From Ceratodon purpureus (lineage: Eukaryota > Streptophyta > Bryopsida > Pseudoditrichales > Ditrichaceae), in NCBI GenBank assembly GCA_014871385.1, contig CM026433.1:14945985-15009984 (forward strand): a DNA stretch of 64,000 bases, written 5' to 3'. The position numbers and the translations under genes are program-made. Under the pieces are notes generated by a model. The model was not told where the DNA came from. It searched no databases and saw nothing but the letters and a program-made list of their open reading frames with translations. Numbering within the stretch: the first letter of the stretch is position 1; every line of letters begins with the position of its first letter. Shown one piece after another: positions 46,915-64,000 of this stretch.

Positions 46915-48329
46915 ATGGAATCTTTGGCTTTTGCCACCTTCGCGGTGGCGCCATCCAGTGCGAGGACAACGAATCCGAGACCGAAGTTTTGTGCACAAGG
47001 TTGCGTGAAATGCAGTCCAGTGTCGTTATCTCTTCGGTCTTCAACTCTCTCGTCGTCAAGGCGATCGGAGTGCTCTTCCTCATCTACAAGTTTGAGCGAG
47101 TCACAGTTCTATGGAGATCAGTTCAAGGCTGCTGAGAAAGCAACAAGCAGAATCAACAGGCGAGTGCTCATGCGAAGCGTTCGAGTGGTTTTCGTGGATG
47201 AATGCGGATCTGAGAAGGGGAGGGACACAGATGCACAGAATTTGACCAAAGAGGAACCCAAGCGATCGACCAACGGGCATGCTAATGGCTATGCCCCCGC
47301 ATCTTTACAAACCCCTAGTCTCGAGGATGTATCAGCGCGAGGGTTTAACGGATCAATGCCCTCAAATGGAGCCTCCTCTTCGGTAGTTTTGAATCCAGCA
47401 ACGGAACAGCAACTTTCGGATGTTGATGAGCTTTGGCTCACAATCAAAGCGGAGGCCAGACTGGAATCTGAGAAGGAGCCAGCTCTTGCGTCGTACTTCT
47501 ACTCTTCAGTCATTTCTCACAGGTATGCGCACTATTTTAATAGCTCATGAATATATGGGATAATTCGGTTTTTACCCATGAATTAGCAGCTCAGGGAGTA
47601 TTTATATCTTTGTCTCTGTGCAGGTCTTTGGAGCGGGCTCTGGCATTCCACCTCAGCAACAAATTGAGCAACCCCACTCTCCTCAGCACCCAACTGTTTG
47701 GTCTCATTGTGGACATCTTTAACAGTGACGACGCTATACGACGTGCCATACGGGAAGATTTGAAAGCAGTCAGGACGAAGGATCCCGCATGCTCCTCATA
47801 CTGTCACTGCCTCTTGTATTTCAAGGGCTTTCTCGCATGTCAAGCGTACAGGGTGTCACACTGGCTCTGGAAGAACGACCGCTCCTCGCTTGCATTCTTA
47901 ATGCAAAGCCGGGTGTCGGAAGTTTTCCATGTGGACATCCACCCGGCTGCCAAAATTGGTTCTGGAGTTCTCTTTGACCACGCAACGGGGTTGGTTGTTG
48001 GCGAGACAGCCACCATTGGAAGCAACGTGTCGATCCTGCACAACGTTACTCTGGGAGGAACGGGTTCAATCATCGGTGATCGGCACCCAAAGATTGGAGA
48101 TGGGGTTCTTATTGGTGCAGGAGCAATTCTCCTTGGTAACATAAAAATAGGAGAAGGCGCTAAGATTGGGTCTGGGTCTCTTGTGCTGATTGACGTTCCG
48201 CCTCACACAACAGCTGTGGGGAATCCTGCACGTCTGGTTGGTGGCAAACAAAGCCCCACGAAGCTCAAGGAAATCCCGAGTGAGACCATGGACCATACTA
48301 TCAAAGGTTGGTCTGACTATGTTATTTGA
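46915..48329 (+). CDS. Serine O-acetyltransferase, organelle-targeted
   Basis: Two exons: 46915-47522 and 47624-48329 (GT-AG, phase 2), giving 437 residues. It makes O-acetylserine from serine and acetyl-CoA, the committed step of cysteine synthesis. Residues 1 to about 70 are rich in Ser, Ala and Arg with few acids, a plastid or mitochondrial transit peptide. A variable linker runs to about 165. The SATase N-terminal helical domain (DELWLTIKAEARLESEKEPA) follows, then the left-handed beta-helix of hexapeptide repeats with the active-site motifs FDHATGLVVGETA and GDRHPKIGDGVLIGAG. The protein ends in WSDYVI: the terminal Ile tail is what inserts into O-acetylserine (thiol) lyase to form the cysteine synthase complex in plants, so complex formation is likely kept. 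The unusual length is due to the extended N-terminus. Confidence 0.93.
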
Positions 48330-50512
48330 ATTTTCCTTTTATGTACTCAACGAGGTTTTATATTATCAATAAGAATATTGTTGATATTTCTGTCGCATGT
48401 AATGCTAGCGTTAGATGCAGCAGCCTACCAGGTACACCACTTAGCATTTCTGTTCTTTTGTGTTAGAACTTGCAACATAATGTGAGCACTCATGAATTAT
48501 CATAAGCCACTTATTCAGATGAATGTATTTTTTGAAATTTGGTTTTCTAAGCAGAAGGATGCACCACACCGCTTGCCCATCTTCTCAACTCTTCCTTGGC
48601 ATGGATGTTGGTAATCTGGGAGCAGTTTTAATTGCATGTAACTTGTAGTTTGTGACTGTGAGGGCAGTGTGCCATGTAGTTTGTATCTCCTGGTGTTCTT
48701 TCTCATTAATTGCTCTTCCCTTGCGCTTCTATTATCGCTTGTAATTCATGTTCGTCCTGTTGATCGGATCAATATTGGTTTTGGCTCACGGTTAGTAATG
48801 TTTTGTTTTGTTTTGGTACCAGTAATGGTATGAGAATCTCTCCTGTCATTCTATCAGAGTGTGAAGAGTTGTCAGGATTTCAGAACTGGGATGGGGAAAG
48901 GTTCTAGAATATGGACTTGCAGCCGTCGATTGTAACACTCCATTACCCCAAATCTGCATCCATAGATAATGCATCTGCTTCTTGGTTTCTTTGCAATAAC
49001 ATCGATGCATTCGTTCGAAAAATTCCATGCGTGTCTAGGTTGTATATGGTTTTTTGTCTCTAAAAGCACACTGTCAAAGGTGACTTATTTTTCATCTAGG
49101 AAACGTCGGTAGTCACTTTACAATCCCATACCAACCAGTGGGCTTTCCCAGACATTTTGTAGATAGTGTACACAATAATCACTAGGGCCATATTTATCCA
49201 AGAGTAAATTAAACCCGATTCTAATCAACTAAAGTTAGGGTGCAAGTGGAAATGTATTAACAACATCGTAAGGCATATTGTAGCTGGTTTCAGAGCCTTC
49301 GAGGGAATATCAGAAGGAATACATGTAAATTATGCAGAGTTTTGTGCAATTACTTTCTGCCTGTCCACTTCATTCTGAAAGAGATCGGCATTGAAATTGG
49401 TATTCTTTGACCTGCAGATAGCCCAGTGATGCAAAATCGCAACTCAAGTGCGTGCACAAAATACACTGATTTAAATAATTTACAAGGAGGATCATATTCC
49501 TTTTTTCAACTGTTATACTTAGAAAGTACACAATATACTTCAACCAAATGGCTTGACATTGACAACATTTTATTCGTTTGATCTACAGGAGGTATCAGCA
49601 TCTGGTTCCGAAACCTTGTGCGTTTGGGGATAATGGAGATGCTGATACTCTTATTTGGTTATGACACATGGTTATGACGTACAGAACATAATGAAATACT
49701 CGAGGAAAACCCATTAATTATCTGAAGATTGGCATGGGAATTCTATTGTTTATTCAAAGAGTTTATTGCTTTTTGGTGATAAAATTCCAACTCTACATTT
49801 CTTTGAATTAAGTAGTCAAAATAAGGTTTGAATTTTACTTTCAAATAAATCATAATCTTGTTTTATATCAGAAATTCATATGTGTTTTAAGTTCATCTTG
49901 TCAAAAAATTACTTTCTTTTTCTTTCTATTTTCTTTTTTAAAAAATTAGATATTTATCACACACTAGTGAATGTCACCCTTCACACTTTCTGTTGTTCAG
50001 AGCACAATTTTATAGTGACGAATGGATGGTGTCTTCTTTCCACCTAATTTTGGACGTGCTCAACTTCAAGATGATCTGATCTACATGTGCAAGACGATAT
50101 CCTTCGGGAAAACTTGATCAATGTAATACACTACATGAAATATTTTTACTGAAAAATCACAATCACTTGAATCAGCCGAAACCAGTGACTTCTCAAATCC
50201 CACCAAACGGATCATACTCAACAATCAATTCAACCATACAAGTTAATAATGATCAACCACTGATTCATCTTAGCCCGCACTTTATTCAATCGGGAGAAAA
50301 CAAGGACACGTAACAAATCAAGCCCGCACTTATTTGTTTTCTCCTTAAAGTAACCCGTGCGCTCCATGCCTCTACAAAAATATCTAAACGCATTTCAGTA
50401 TTATTTTATATTCCTTGCCAACCTCAGACCCGACGACGTGCGAATACCACGCAAGGCGTGCTTATGAGAATTTTTTTGTAGAAAATGTACCATTGAGCTC
50501 AACCGATGCAGA
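48330..50512. other. Non-coding between SAT and PR-1
   Basis: The 3' UTR of the SAT gene and intergenic sequence. Short frames only; no motif recognised. Confidence 0.55.
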
Positions 50513-51025
50513 TCAGTAGGGCGGCTGCCCATTGACGTTTCCACGAGGATTGTAACTGCAAATAATGTACGTACCGCCGTCGTCGCACGCGACGGACGCA
50601 CACCCGACGTTGGTGGTATCCCGCCACACCACCTGAGTGTAGTGCCCACACACCTCGCCATCGGCGCAACTGTTCGAATCGTAGTCGTAGTACTGCTTCT
50701 CGTCCACCCACGACGCCACCGCGTCGCCTGGAGTAGCCGAGTCGCTGCTACTCCAGTACAGATTCTCTCCATACGGCCCGTCCGAGTGCTGCAGCGGCAA
50801 ACAGCTGCTGGCCTGGCTCTCCGCGTACGAGCGCGCATAATCCTCCAGAGTCGAGTCCCACACCAGCGGTCCCACGCCCACGTCGCTCCTCGCAGCGTTG
50901 TGAGGCGTCAAGTACTCATCTTCCTGCGCACTAGCAAATCCAGCTTTACCTCGATCATCTGCTGCAAACACCACCATCACAATCATCACCAGTGCGAGAA
51001 GGTCCATGAAATTGTGTCGCGCCAT
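50513..51025 (-). CDS. Pathogenesis-related protein 1 (CAP/SCP family)
   Basis: A single-exon gene of 170 residues from the ATG at 51025. An in-frame ATG at 51061 is possible, but the shorter form puts the signal peptide (FMDLLALVMIVMVVFAADD) in the usual place. The mature protein begins near EDEYLTPHNAARSDVGV and contains the CAP signatures GPLVWDSTLEDYA, GENLYW, CGHYTQVVWRDTTNVGCA and YIICSYNPRGNVNGQPPY. The six Cys of plant PR-1 are in place, as are the cavity His and Glu (PHNAAR, GENLY, GHYTQ). PR-1 proteins are secreted, bind sterols and are often induced by pathogens. A TATA box lies about 140 bp upstream of the start. Strong GC bias compared with the surrounding DNA. Confidence 0.93.
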   Translation of the reverse strand: MARHNFMDLLALVMIVMVVFAADDRGKAGFASAQEDEYLTPHNAARSDVGVGPLVWDSTLEDYARSYAESQASSCLPLQHSDGPYGENLYWSSSDSATPGDAVASWVDEKQYYDYDSNSCADGEVCGHYTQVVWRDTTNVGCASVACDDGGTYIICSYNPRGNVNGQPPY

Positions 51026-51160
51026 CGCTGCAAGCGCGCTTAACGTGATCAATATCGACAACCCGCAGTTGTGGATCAGAATTTACAGTTCAGAACTAGA
51101 CTATCTGAGCACAGATCGGAAGATGGAGTTGTGGATCGCGGAACTTGAGATATGTGAGCT

Positions 51161-51170
51161 GATTTTATAG
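51161..51170 (-). promoter_or_regulatory. Probable TATA box of the PR-1 gene
   Basis: Read on the minus strand: CTATAAAATC, about 140 bp before the ATG, which would leave a leader of about 105-110 nt. Confidence 0.55.
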
Positions 51171-54100
51171 TTTGGATAGCGTGCACATCTGAGCCATGCA
51201 TGACGTAGAATCCGTAGCGAAGGATGCATGTTCGGGAACTGTAGCTGGATTAGACTTTACAGTGCGAAGAGAGTGACATTTAGTCGTCGATCAGACACCT
51301 TCGAACGTTCTTCGGATAAGATCAGTTCCACGACGTGATTTAGAATTCGAGTCCTCCGGGCTCCGATTGACGGACATGTATATATGAATTTTCTAGATCG
51401 ATATGACATGGGTTTCGAGCTCATGGACAGCTGCTCCAGACAGTCAGACTTGTAATTTTGATTCTACCAGGTTTTTTCCTGATAATATTTCAAAAATAAT
51501 TAAAAAAAACATAAATCATGAGGACCAAAATCTTAAATTAAATTAAATAGTTTTGTTGTGATATTTTGCTATATCTGTGCCACTCAGGGTTATTTGTAGT
51601 AATTTTTTCTGAAAAGAACAATCATGATATTAATTACTGAGAGATATTTGCTCAATTAAGTGCAACGGTAGCAGTTTGCATTTGCATTACTGATGTCCAC
51701 TTCACAATGTGAGCGCCTGAGTATCAGGTGGGTTTCATGGCATCATACCTTGGTATTGTGTAGCACGGGTATCAATCGATAAGTGCACGTGGTAAACGAT
51801 CTTGAGCTCCATGAGATATTAAGTTATTCGTGGCTTTGAGGTTTCCCCATGATGTGTTCAGAGTATGAGATGCTGTCTTAATATCAACAACTTCGTTTCA
51901 ACTTTTGAAATTATTTAAAATAATATAAAAAGAAGAGGAAGAACAAAGGACTATAGTTCGTTTTTGAGGGATTGGTGTGAATTAAATATTTGTTTGTCTA
52001 GTACTTGTTATATATTACTTATTGTAGTATCTTGTAGATATTGACAAAATGGATAGGTTTAATGCCATTTCAAAATGACATCTACATATAAAAGCGCTCA
52101 ACCTATGAAAAATCAAAACATGTGCGAAATGCGGAAGGCTGATTTTTCTTTGACCCTTATAATTCTCTAGCGGTTTCTTGCTTGTACAAACATGGCCAAT
52201 GAACTTTGACTTTTCATAGTGTCAAATATTTGCACTAGAAAAAGTCTAAATTTTATACCAATATGGTGTACATGATATTAGTTTATTGTACACTAGATTT
52301 TAGAGGTTACAAAAAGATACAACATTTTGAAATAAATTTTAAAAGAAATATGGATTCATAATATTGTTTGGAGACTTTTTTTTTTTTTTTTCTTCATTCA
52401 AAACTTTAAAAAATTAAATTATATGGTTTAAAAAAAAAACACTCATTTCTTAAGTAGAAATAGAAAATACATTATCATTTCTATGTGATAAAGAAAAGGT
52501 TATTGTCATCCTAATAAAAAAGGACAAGGAAACTTTGACTCTTTGTGGAATGAGTTTTTTCTAGTATAGGCTAGGTTTTTAATGCTGAACTTAATGGTAA
52601 ACATGTTAGGTAGTAGTTCAAAAATCTCAAAGGTAGTATTGAAATATACCAATTTTTTTTGAGATACTGCTCAGTGCTTATTGGAGGTAATCAAGTAATA
52701 GACCATAACTTTATTTTTTAGAGCCTAGTGGTAAATAAGAAATTATAATGCAACTAAGTTTTTGTGATTCCTACATCTGCAAAGGATTTTTGAAAAATTA
52801 TATTCATATTGATATTGTATGAAGTTGTTTGAATTCCAAATTGTTGATCGAATAGAAAATAAGTCGTTTAGAGATTACAAAGTTTATATTATAATTCCAG
52901 AGATCTAACGTCTAAATGAATATATGCAGTGCCTTTATTTTATATAGATAAATAAGAATAAGTCCCACTTCATCAAGTATTCTAGAATTGGAAGCACAAA
53001 ATTTGCACAACTTAACTACCACAATTGCAGTTGAACATGCATACTCTGTGCTATACAACTTGGCCATACATATAGGAAATCAAGGATAGATCCAAAGGAC
53101 AAGGGTATTGAAATTGGAAAGTTAGATCAATAGAAGGAACAATGAAAAAGAAGCAAGAAGATAAGAAAATTACAATGAAAACAAAAAGTAAAGGGGGGTT
53201 AGAGAAAGAAAATACTAAGGAGAACATGTTATATATGATTTAAAATTCATAAATAGAATAGGGAACAAAAATTACAGAATTTAGTATTTAATTAATAATG
53301 CTATGAAATTTTATTTTTTTAGTTTTAATTTTTTTGTTAAACACATGGACAATTTCCATTGATAGAGGAATGAGTACAAGGAACCAGGGAAACAAGTCTA
53401 TGAAAAAAGTTTTGAAAGAGAGAAATATATACAGGGGTTTAAAAATCAAGTGTGGAACCAACCTGGATTTCAATAACTAATTTCTAGGTCAGCCTCTTGA
53501 ATGGCCAATGTTCCCACCTTGTTTGAAGAGAAAATCTTTTAAGAAGTAACACGCTTGTTTGATTTTTCGCTCGAAGTCTTTTAGCTACATGCTTTAATCA
53601 CTTTGGAAGTTTTTTTAAAAATAGATCAACATAGCACATTTGGATGGATACATTATAGACATGGTTGAATTATATTTCAAAATGTAGATCAAATCATTCC
53701 TTGTGGAGACTCTTGCTGCATAAAAAGTTTTGTTCACCATCTGAAATACAGCATGCAAAAGAAATGGGTTGCCACGTCAGCAGCTCTAATGATTTGGGAT
53801 CAATATGCCTGAGTGATCCAAGCCATACATTGTGGATTTGTTGATTGCACTTTTTATCCAACCATGAGAGTTGAGTCAGGCATTATGAATGAAAAAGCTT
53901 CTCGGTTAATACCCACAAAAGTTTCACAAATACTTTAAAGTACCTAAACTACTCTAAAGGAAGTTCCCTTCAGTGAAGTTTTTGGTATGGACAGTGGAGT
54001 ACCTTTTCAGGCATAAGGAGATAGGTATATCTTCTAAGAGCGATGTCATGCTGAGGATTGAACAAGTTGCAAGTTCTCTAACCATGTCAATCAGATAAGG

Positions 54101-54341
54101 TGGTGTTCTGAATTAGTACCCTCGTCAACAAAAATGTTAAAATTTACATATGAGCATTGAGATGAATTTTTATTACATGGATTGCAAGATGCAAAGTGTT
54201 TGAGAATCTACAAAATATGACCAATACTCATTATTTCTACTTAAAGGTCATTTTTCCAACTAAAATAAGTTGAGATTACTAATCATTGCAAAGAATATCA
54301 TGTTGATTACTTAGGTACCAATTTTTAGCTAAAAATTGGAA

Positions 54342-54399
54342 AAATATGTGTGACATTTGCAAAATATAGAAGTAACAAATATGTGTGACATTTGCAAAA
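54342..54399. repeat. 23-bp exact direct repeat pair
   Basis: AAATATGTGTGACATTTGCA plus three A, at 54342-54364 and 54377-54399, separated by 12 bp. Confidence 0.85.
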
Positions 54400-55898
54400 A
54401 CATCTTGGAATGGAACAGAGTCAAAACCATGGCAATATTTATCTTCTTTTTTATAAACTTAGAATTTTGATAGATTTCAATCCAATGGTCAAACTGAAAA
54501 TTGATGATGCCTATTCTTGAAGAAGGGAAAGAGAGTACTCCTAATATTTATATGATGAAAGAAAATGTTTTCTTGTACTGTCCTTGGCAAGGTGCAATAA
54601 CTTTGAAAATTGTGTTTTAGGTGCAGCTACCTTATCCTTGACCTTTTCCTTTTAACTGATTTATTGGCCTCATCCCAAAGGAATTGCCATATGGTCACAA
54701 AATCACTAACAGGTTATGTACATACAGATAACATATTACATACAGTAAAACTGCATGTTGACAGATATACCAGCCCTTTCAAAATTTCAATACGCCACAA
54801 AATGTAGACCTGGGACCACACTTGTGCCATAGTGTGGATTTTGTAGTTTGTGGAACAGCCACATAGCTTGTAATGATAGTAAAGCAATCCTTTCCATGGC
54901 TCTCCTGATTGCAAGTCAATCCTGAAGGCTAGTCTGCGCAGGCAAGGCAACTGACTTGTTTTCCGGCACAGTGAGGCCTTGCATGAGGAATGAACATCAA
55001 AGTATTTGTACATCCATTCATGAATCCATGATTTTTAGAACCCCATGCATTGATTCAACTAGGGGTTTCTTATAAATCAATTTCAGGTTGAGCGGCCCGG
55101 ACAAAAAAGATTAGGGCATAACTTCATGAAGTGGGGTTCACATGAGAAATTGGGTATAATTTCTCTCCCCTTCATTAATTCCTACAAATGGCATGTACTT
55201 GAGGTATGCACTCCAAGCATGCTCATTTGTGAAAATCAATTGGGGGGAGTTGCTTTATCCTAAGTATTTTCATTCCTCAAACACTCATGTTACAGCTTCT
55301 GGAGAATGGTTCATGAGAGAAACGTCCACCTCCACAGTGGTTCATCGGATTAGAAAATGCTCAATGACCTGGATTACACCCCAAGGGCTGGGGAGAGAGT
55401 GGGAACCTCCCAAAGTCTGCCATCCGGGAATGAAGGAGACATCCAAGGATGATTGGCACATGGTCACCATAAGGTGCTCATTGCCATGAGCACCTTTCCT
55501 TGTTGCAGCAATGATACAGTATTCCAAATTTCTACTGAACAACACAACTGACAAAAAGCATTCACCAAAAGGTGGAGGCAAGCAATCTAAACTTTTAACC
55601 CTTACCGAAAGTAGAACGATTTTCCATGATTTTCATGAAGAATCCGTTTCTCAGTATCTTCAATTTTGCGCACTGGATACCTGATACCTGGTCACAATAG
55701 AGATTGCGTGCCCACATATTACATCACAACTGATCAGAAACAATTTAAGATAGAATTGGACATTCAGGATACACAGTCAGGAAGTGTAAAAGCTGCTACT
55801 CAACATCACGAGGATATTTTTGCCATCCAAAAGACAACACTCAGAAAAAGAGACAATCCTCCAAAATGATGCGGATAACCCAGACCTACCACTTGCTG

Positions 55899-56235
55899 AG
55901 CGACGTCACCACCAAACTACACGAGATGCATTTTCCAAACCCCGTCACCTACGTCGACTGTACATTTCACATATTAGAATCTACAGCAGTTATAGATGGT
56001 GGTGGTTTTTGATGTAGTGGCGCATTTTAGGTGTTCGTGTCACATTCATAAGAAGTGACTGAACTTACAACTTCCCGTCATCTCGCTTTCATCCAACGAC
56101 GTCGCCCATTTATTGCAGAGTTCACCTTAATGCGCGACGTCACCCTCAGACTGTACTAGTAAGTCACGTTAGTCAATAGTGACTTAACTTACCACTTACG
56201 GCGCCCAGAGGGATGCATTCCAAACCCATCACCGT
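55899..56235. promoter_or_regulatory. Cluster of GACGTC motifs with a flanking direct repeat
   Basis: GCGACGTCACC occurs at about 55900-55910 and 56134-56144, with ACGACGTCGCC at about 56096-56106 and another ACGTC at about 55951. All contain the ACGT core bound by plant bZIP factors. A longer degenerate repeat (TACCACTT, then GATGCATT and CCAAACCC-TCACC) is present at 55886-55950 and 56190-56235. The cluster lies about 1 kb upstream of the acyl-activating enzyme start. It could be a promoter module or a small repeat whose two ends are similar. Confidence 0.35.
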
Positions 56236-56537
56236 TCCCAAAACCACCACAATCAGTTAGAATTGTAGATTTTGATTCGGTAAATGTAACTGATAAATAC
56301 ACTGTGACGGTTTTGAGAGTCTCGCCTCGCGCAGTGTTGTGCGAGTAGTCGTCACTCTCGTCGCGCGCGAGTGTCGTCGCCGGTTGCGTTGTTTTTTGTT
56401 GCATTTTAATTGTAAGGATTGGTGTCCGCACCCGCACCGCCCGCTCCAGTCGAAGAGGTTCTTTCGCGTTCATCCGGTAAACTTCTCCTACTCCTGAGCC
56501 TCATCGGGTGCGCAATTGGCGGCCGATTCCGCTCCCA

Positions 56538-56585
56538 AATTGGTTCCGGAATTGGTTCCCGAATCGGTTCCCGGATTGACTCGGG
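56538..56585 (+). repeat. Four tandem 12-bp units (AATTGGTTCCSG)
   Basis: Four consecutive 12-bp units: AATTGGTTCCGG, AATTGGTTCCCG, AATCGGTTCCCG and a diverged GATTGACTCGGG. Each early unit contains ATTGG, the reverse of a CCAAT box. It lies about 650 bp upstream of the acyl-activating enzyme ATG, in its presumed promoter or leader. Confidence 0.7.
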
Positions 56586-57220
56586 AAGCGTTCACTCTGG
56601 CGATGAGCTTGGAATTGGACTCTAGAGGTTTGTGATAGTGATTTTTGCAGCGAGTTTTGCTCGTGTATTGGATAACGGAGCGGAGTGGCGAAGAAGAGGA
56701 GCGAAATCGGTTGTAGTGAAGCTCATCTGGTTGTGGTTCTGAGGCGCGGCGGAGGTTTTCCGTGTACAGGTTTTCGCTGTGAATTTTACAGGTACTGTAC
56801 GTTGAACTTTCTTTGTGGAAATTCGGAGTGTTTGCAGGATGAGTTTGCGTGAGTTGCTGCTTCGCTGTGAAGTAGTGCTTTGATTCTTGGAGCGCCTCCG
56901 CAAAATTTGAGAGCGACAGAAGCCTGGGAGTTTTTTTTGTTGTTGTAGGTGACTAGCTGAGATAGTAGTTCGCAATTGCCGGCGTTCGGGGTAGGTTGCT
57001 AATTTTGAGGCGTTTGTTGTTTACCGTTTTTCTTTCTCTGAGAGTTTTGACGATGTGTAGACTCTGTGAATTGTACAATTGTGCGCGTAATTTTGGTTTT
57101 GGTTTCGGTGAATTTAATTTGTGGCTCTTTTCGATATTGCGGCAGTGAGCTTGATTTTGGTGCTGATGCTTGCAACTTGGTTGTCTTTGTCGATTGACAT
57201 TGCAGGCGTGGTGGAGGAAA

Positions 57221-63572
<6,352 letters not shown>

Positions 63573-64000
63573 TCTATTCATTTACCCCCTCTAATAACCC
63601 AAATTCATTCTGACTGATAGCATAAGGTAGTCAAACTGACGAAATTACCTGTACATTCTAAATTTCCATTACCTGCCTGTAGTATAGTGCAGCCTTCTTG
63701 TGGCTCTAAACATATCTTGATGGTAACCTGTAAATTGTTTCCAAAGCCCAAAGGCGAACATGTCACATCAATTTGCTATGATATAAAAACATGTGCAACA
63801 TGATCAGATCAGCTACACCTTTTTTGTGCAATCACTCAGGAAGAGATGACCTTCCGATTGTTTGTCCCCAGAGATTAGTGTTATGCTATGTTGATGTGTA
63901 CTAGGTGAAGAATGTTTCGAATCCATCTTGACAAAGTTTGCTAGAATCTATATTTTATGATGAGAGTTTGATACTGCTAAAGAAAATGAAATTTAAGAAC
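63573..64000. other. 3' flank of the acyl-activating enzyme gene
   Basis: AT-rich 3' UTR and downstream sequence. No further gene before the window ends. Confidence 0.6.

Larger units (their letters stand above)
51171..57206. other. Long intergenic region, no gene supported
   Basis: About 6 kb. 51.5-54.5 kb is AT-rich with short frames only. 54.6-55.6 kb is more balanced, with frames up to 99 codons on either strand but no motif. 55.9-56.2 kb has ACGTC motifs and a direct repeat. 56.3-57.2 kb is likely the promoter and 5' UTR of the acyl-activating enzyme gene, with a possible 5' UTR intron from about 56791 (TTTACAG|GTACTG) to 57206 (TTGACATTGCAG). Confidence 0.5.

Noticed and set aside
50642-51043. 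133-codon plus-strand frame
   Set aside because: Antisense shadow of the PR-1 gene; Arg- and Val-rich without a motif.

Overview
The window is nuclear DNA of a land plant that makes swimming sperm, most likely a bryophyte (moss-like) or another free-sporing plant. The reasons are: plant-type genes with many GT-AG introns (two GT47 glycosyltransferases, an organellar serine acetyltransferase with the plant C-terminus, a plastid acyl-ACP ligase of the AAE15/16 type, an SRPK kinase of plant type and a PR-1 protein), next to an intact CCDC40 gene. CCDC40 is a ciliary axoneme ruler protein that flowering plants have lost. The species cannot be named from the sequence alone.

Layout. 1-14.8 kb is a transposon-rich, gene-poor stretch. 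It holds a tRNA-derived SINE-like repeat (2.4 kb), a complete PIF/Harbinger element with TIRs and TTA target duplication (4131-6908), a decayed piggyBac element (7.5-9.6 kb), GC-rich and tRNA-like repeat debris (9.7-10.1 kb), a 5S rRNA sequence inside what looks like a retroposed unit (10.4-10.7 kb), an apparently intact Tc1-type DD34E transposon with perfect 26-bp TIRs (11039-12753), and exon-like remnants of a dead gene (12.9-14.7 kb). 15.1-21.2 kb carries two tandem GT47 (MUR3-like) genes, each with four exons. 21.2-30.7 kb is mostly non-coding, with CACTA-like non-autonomous ends and a fragment of a transposon-associated protein. 30.75-32.2 kb is a secreted LRR protein.

About 32.6-44.6 kb is a sharply AT-rich island. 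It contains only an intronless SRPK-like kinase (34728-36641) and, on the minus strand, a ten-exon CCDC40 gene (37255-43095) whose reading frame is fully open across all splice junctions. From 44.6 kb the composition returns to normal. Then follow serine acetyltransferase (46.9-48.3 kb), a PR-1/CAP gene on the minus strand (50.5-51.0 kb) with a TATA box, a long non-coding region with direct repeats and ACGTC motifs, and a 17-exon plastid acyl-activating enzyme gene (57.2-63.6 kb).

The genes do not form one pathway. They cover cell-wall xyloglucan decoration (GT47), cysteine synthesis (SAT), plastid fatty-acid reactivation (AAE15/16), defence/secretion (PR-1, LRR), splicing-factor phosphorylation (SRPK) and sperm flagella (CCDC40). 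The most unusual points are the AT-rich island with a sperm-flagellum gene, the intact Tc1 DD34E element and the piggyBac element in a plant genome, the possible 5S-derived retroposon, and a localised gene-conversion-like patch between the two GT47 genes.
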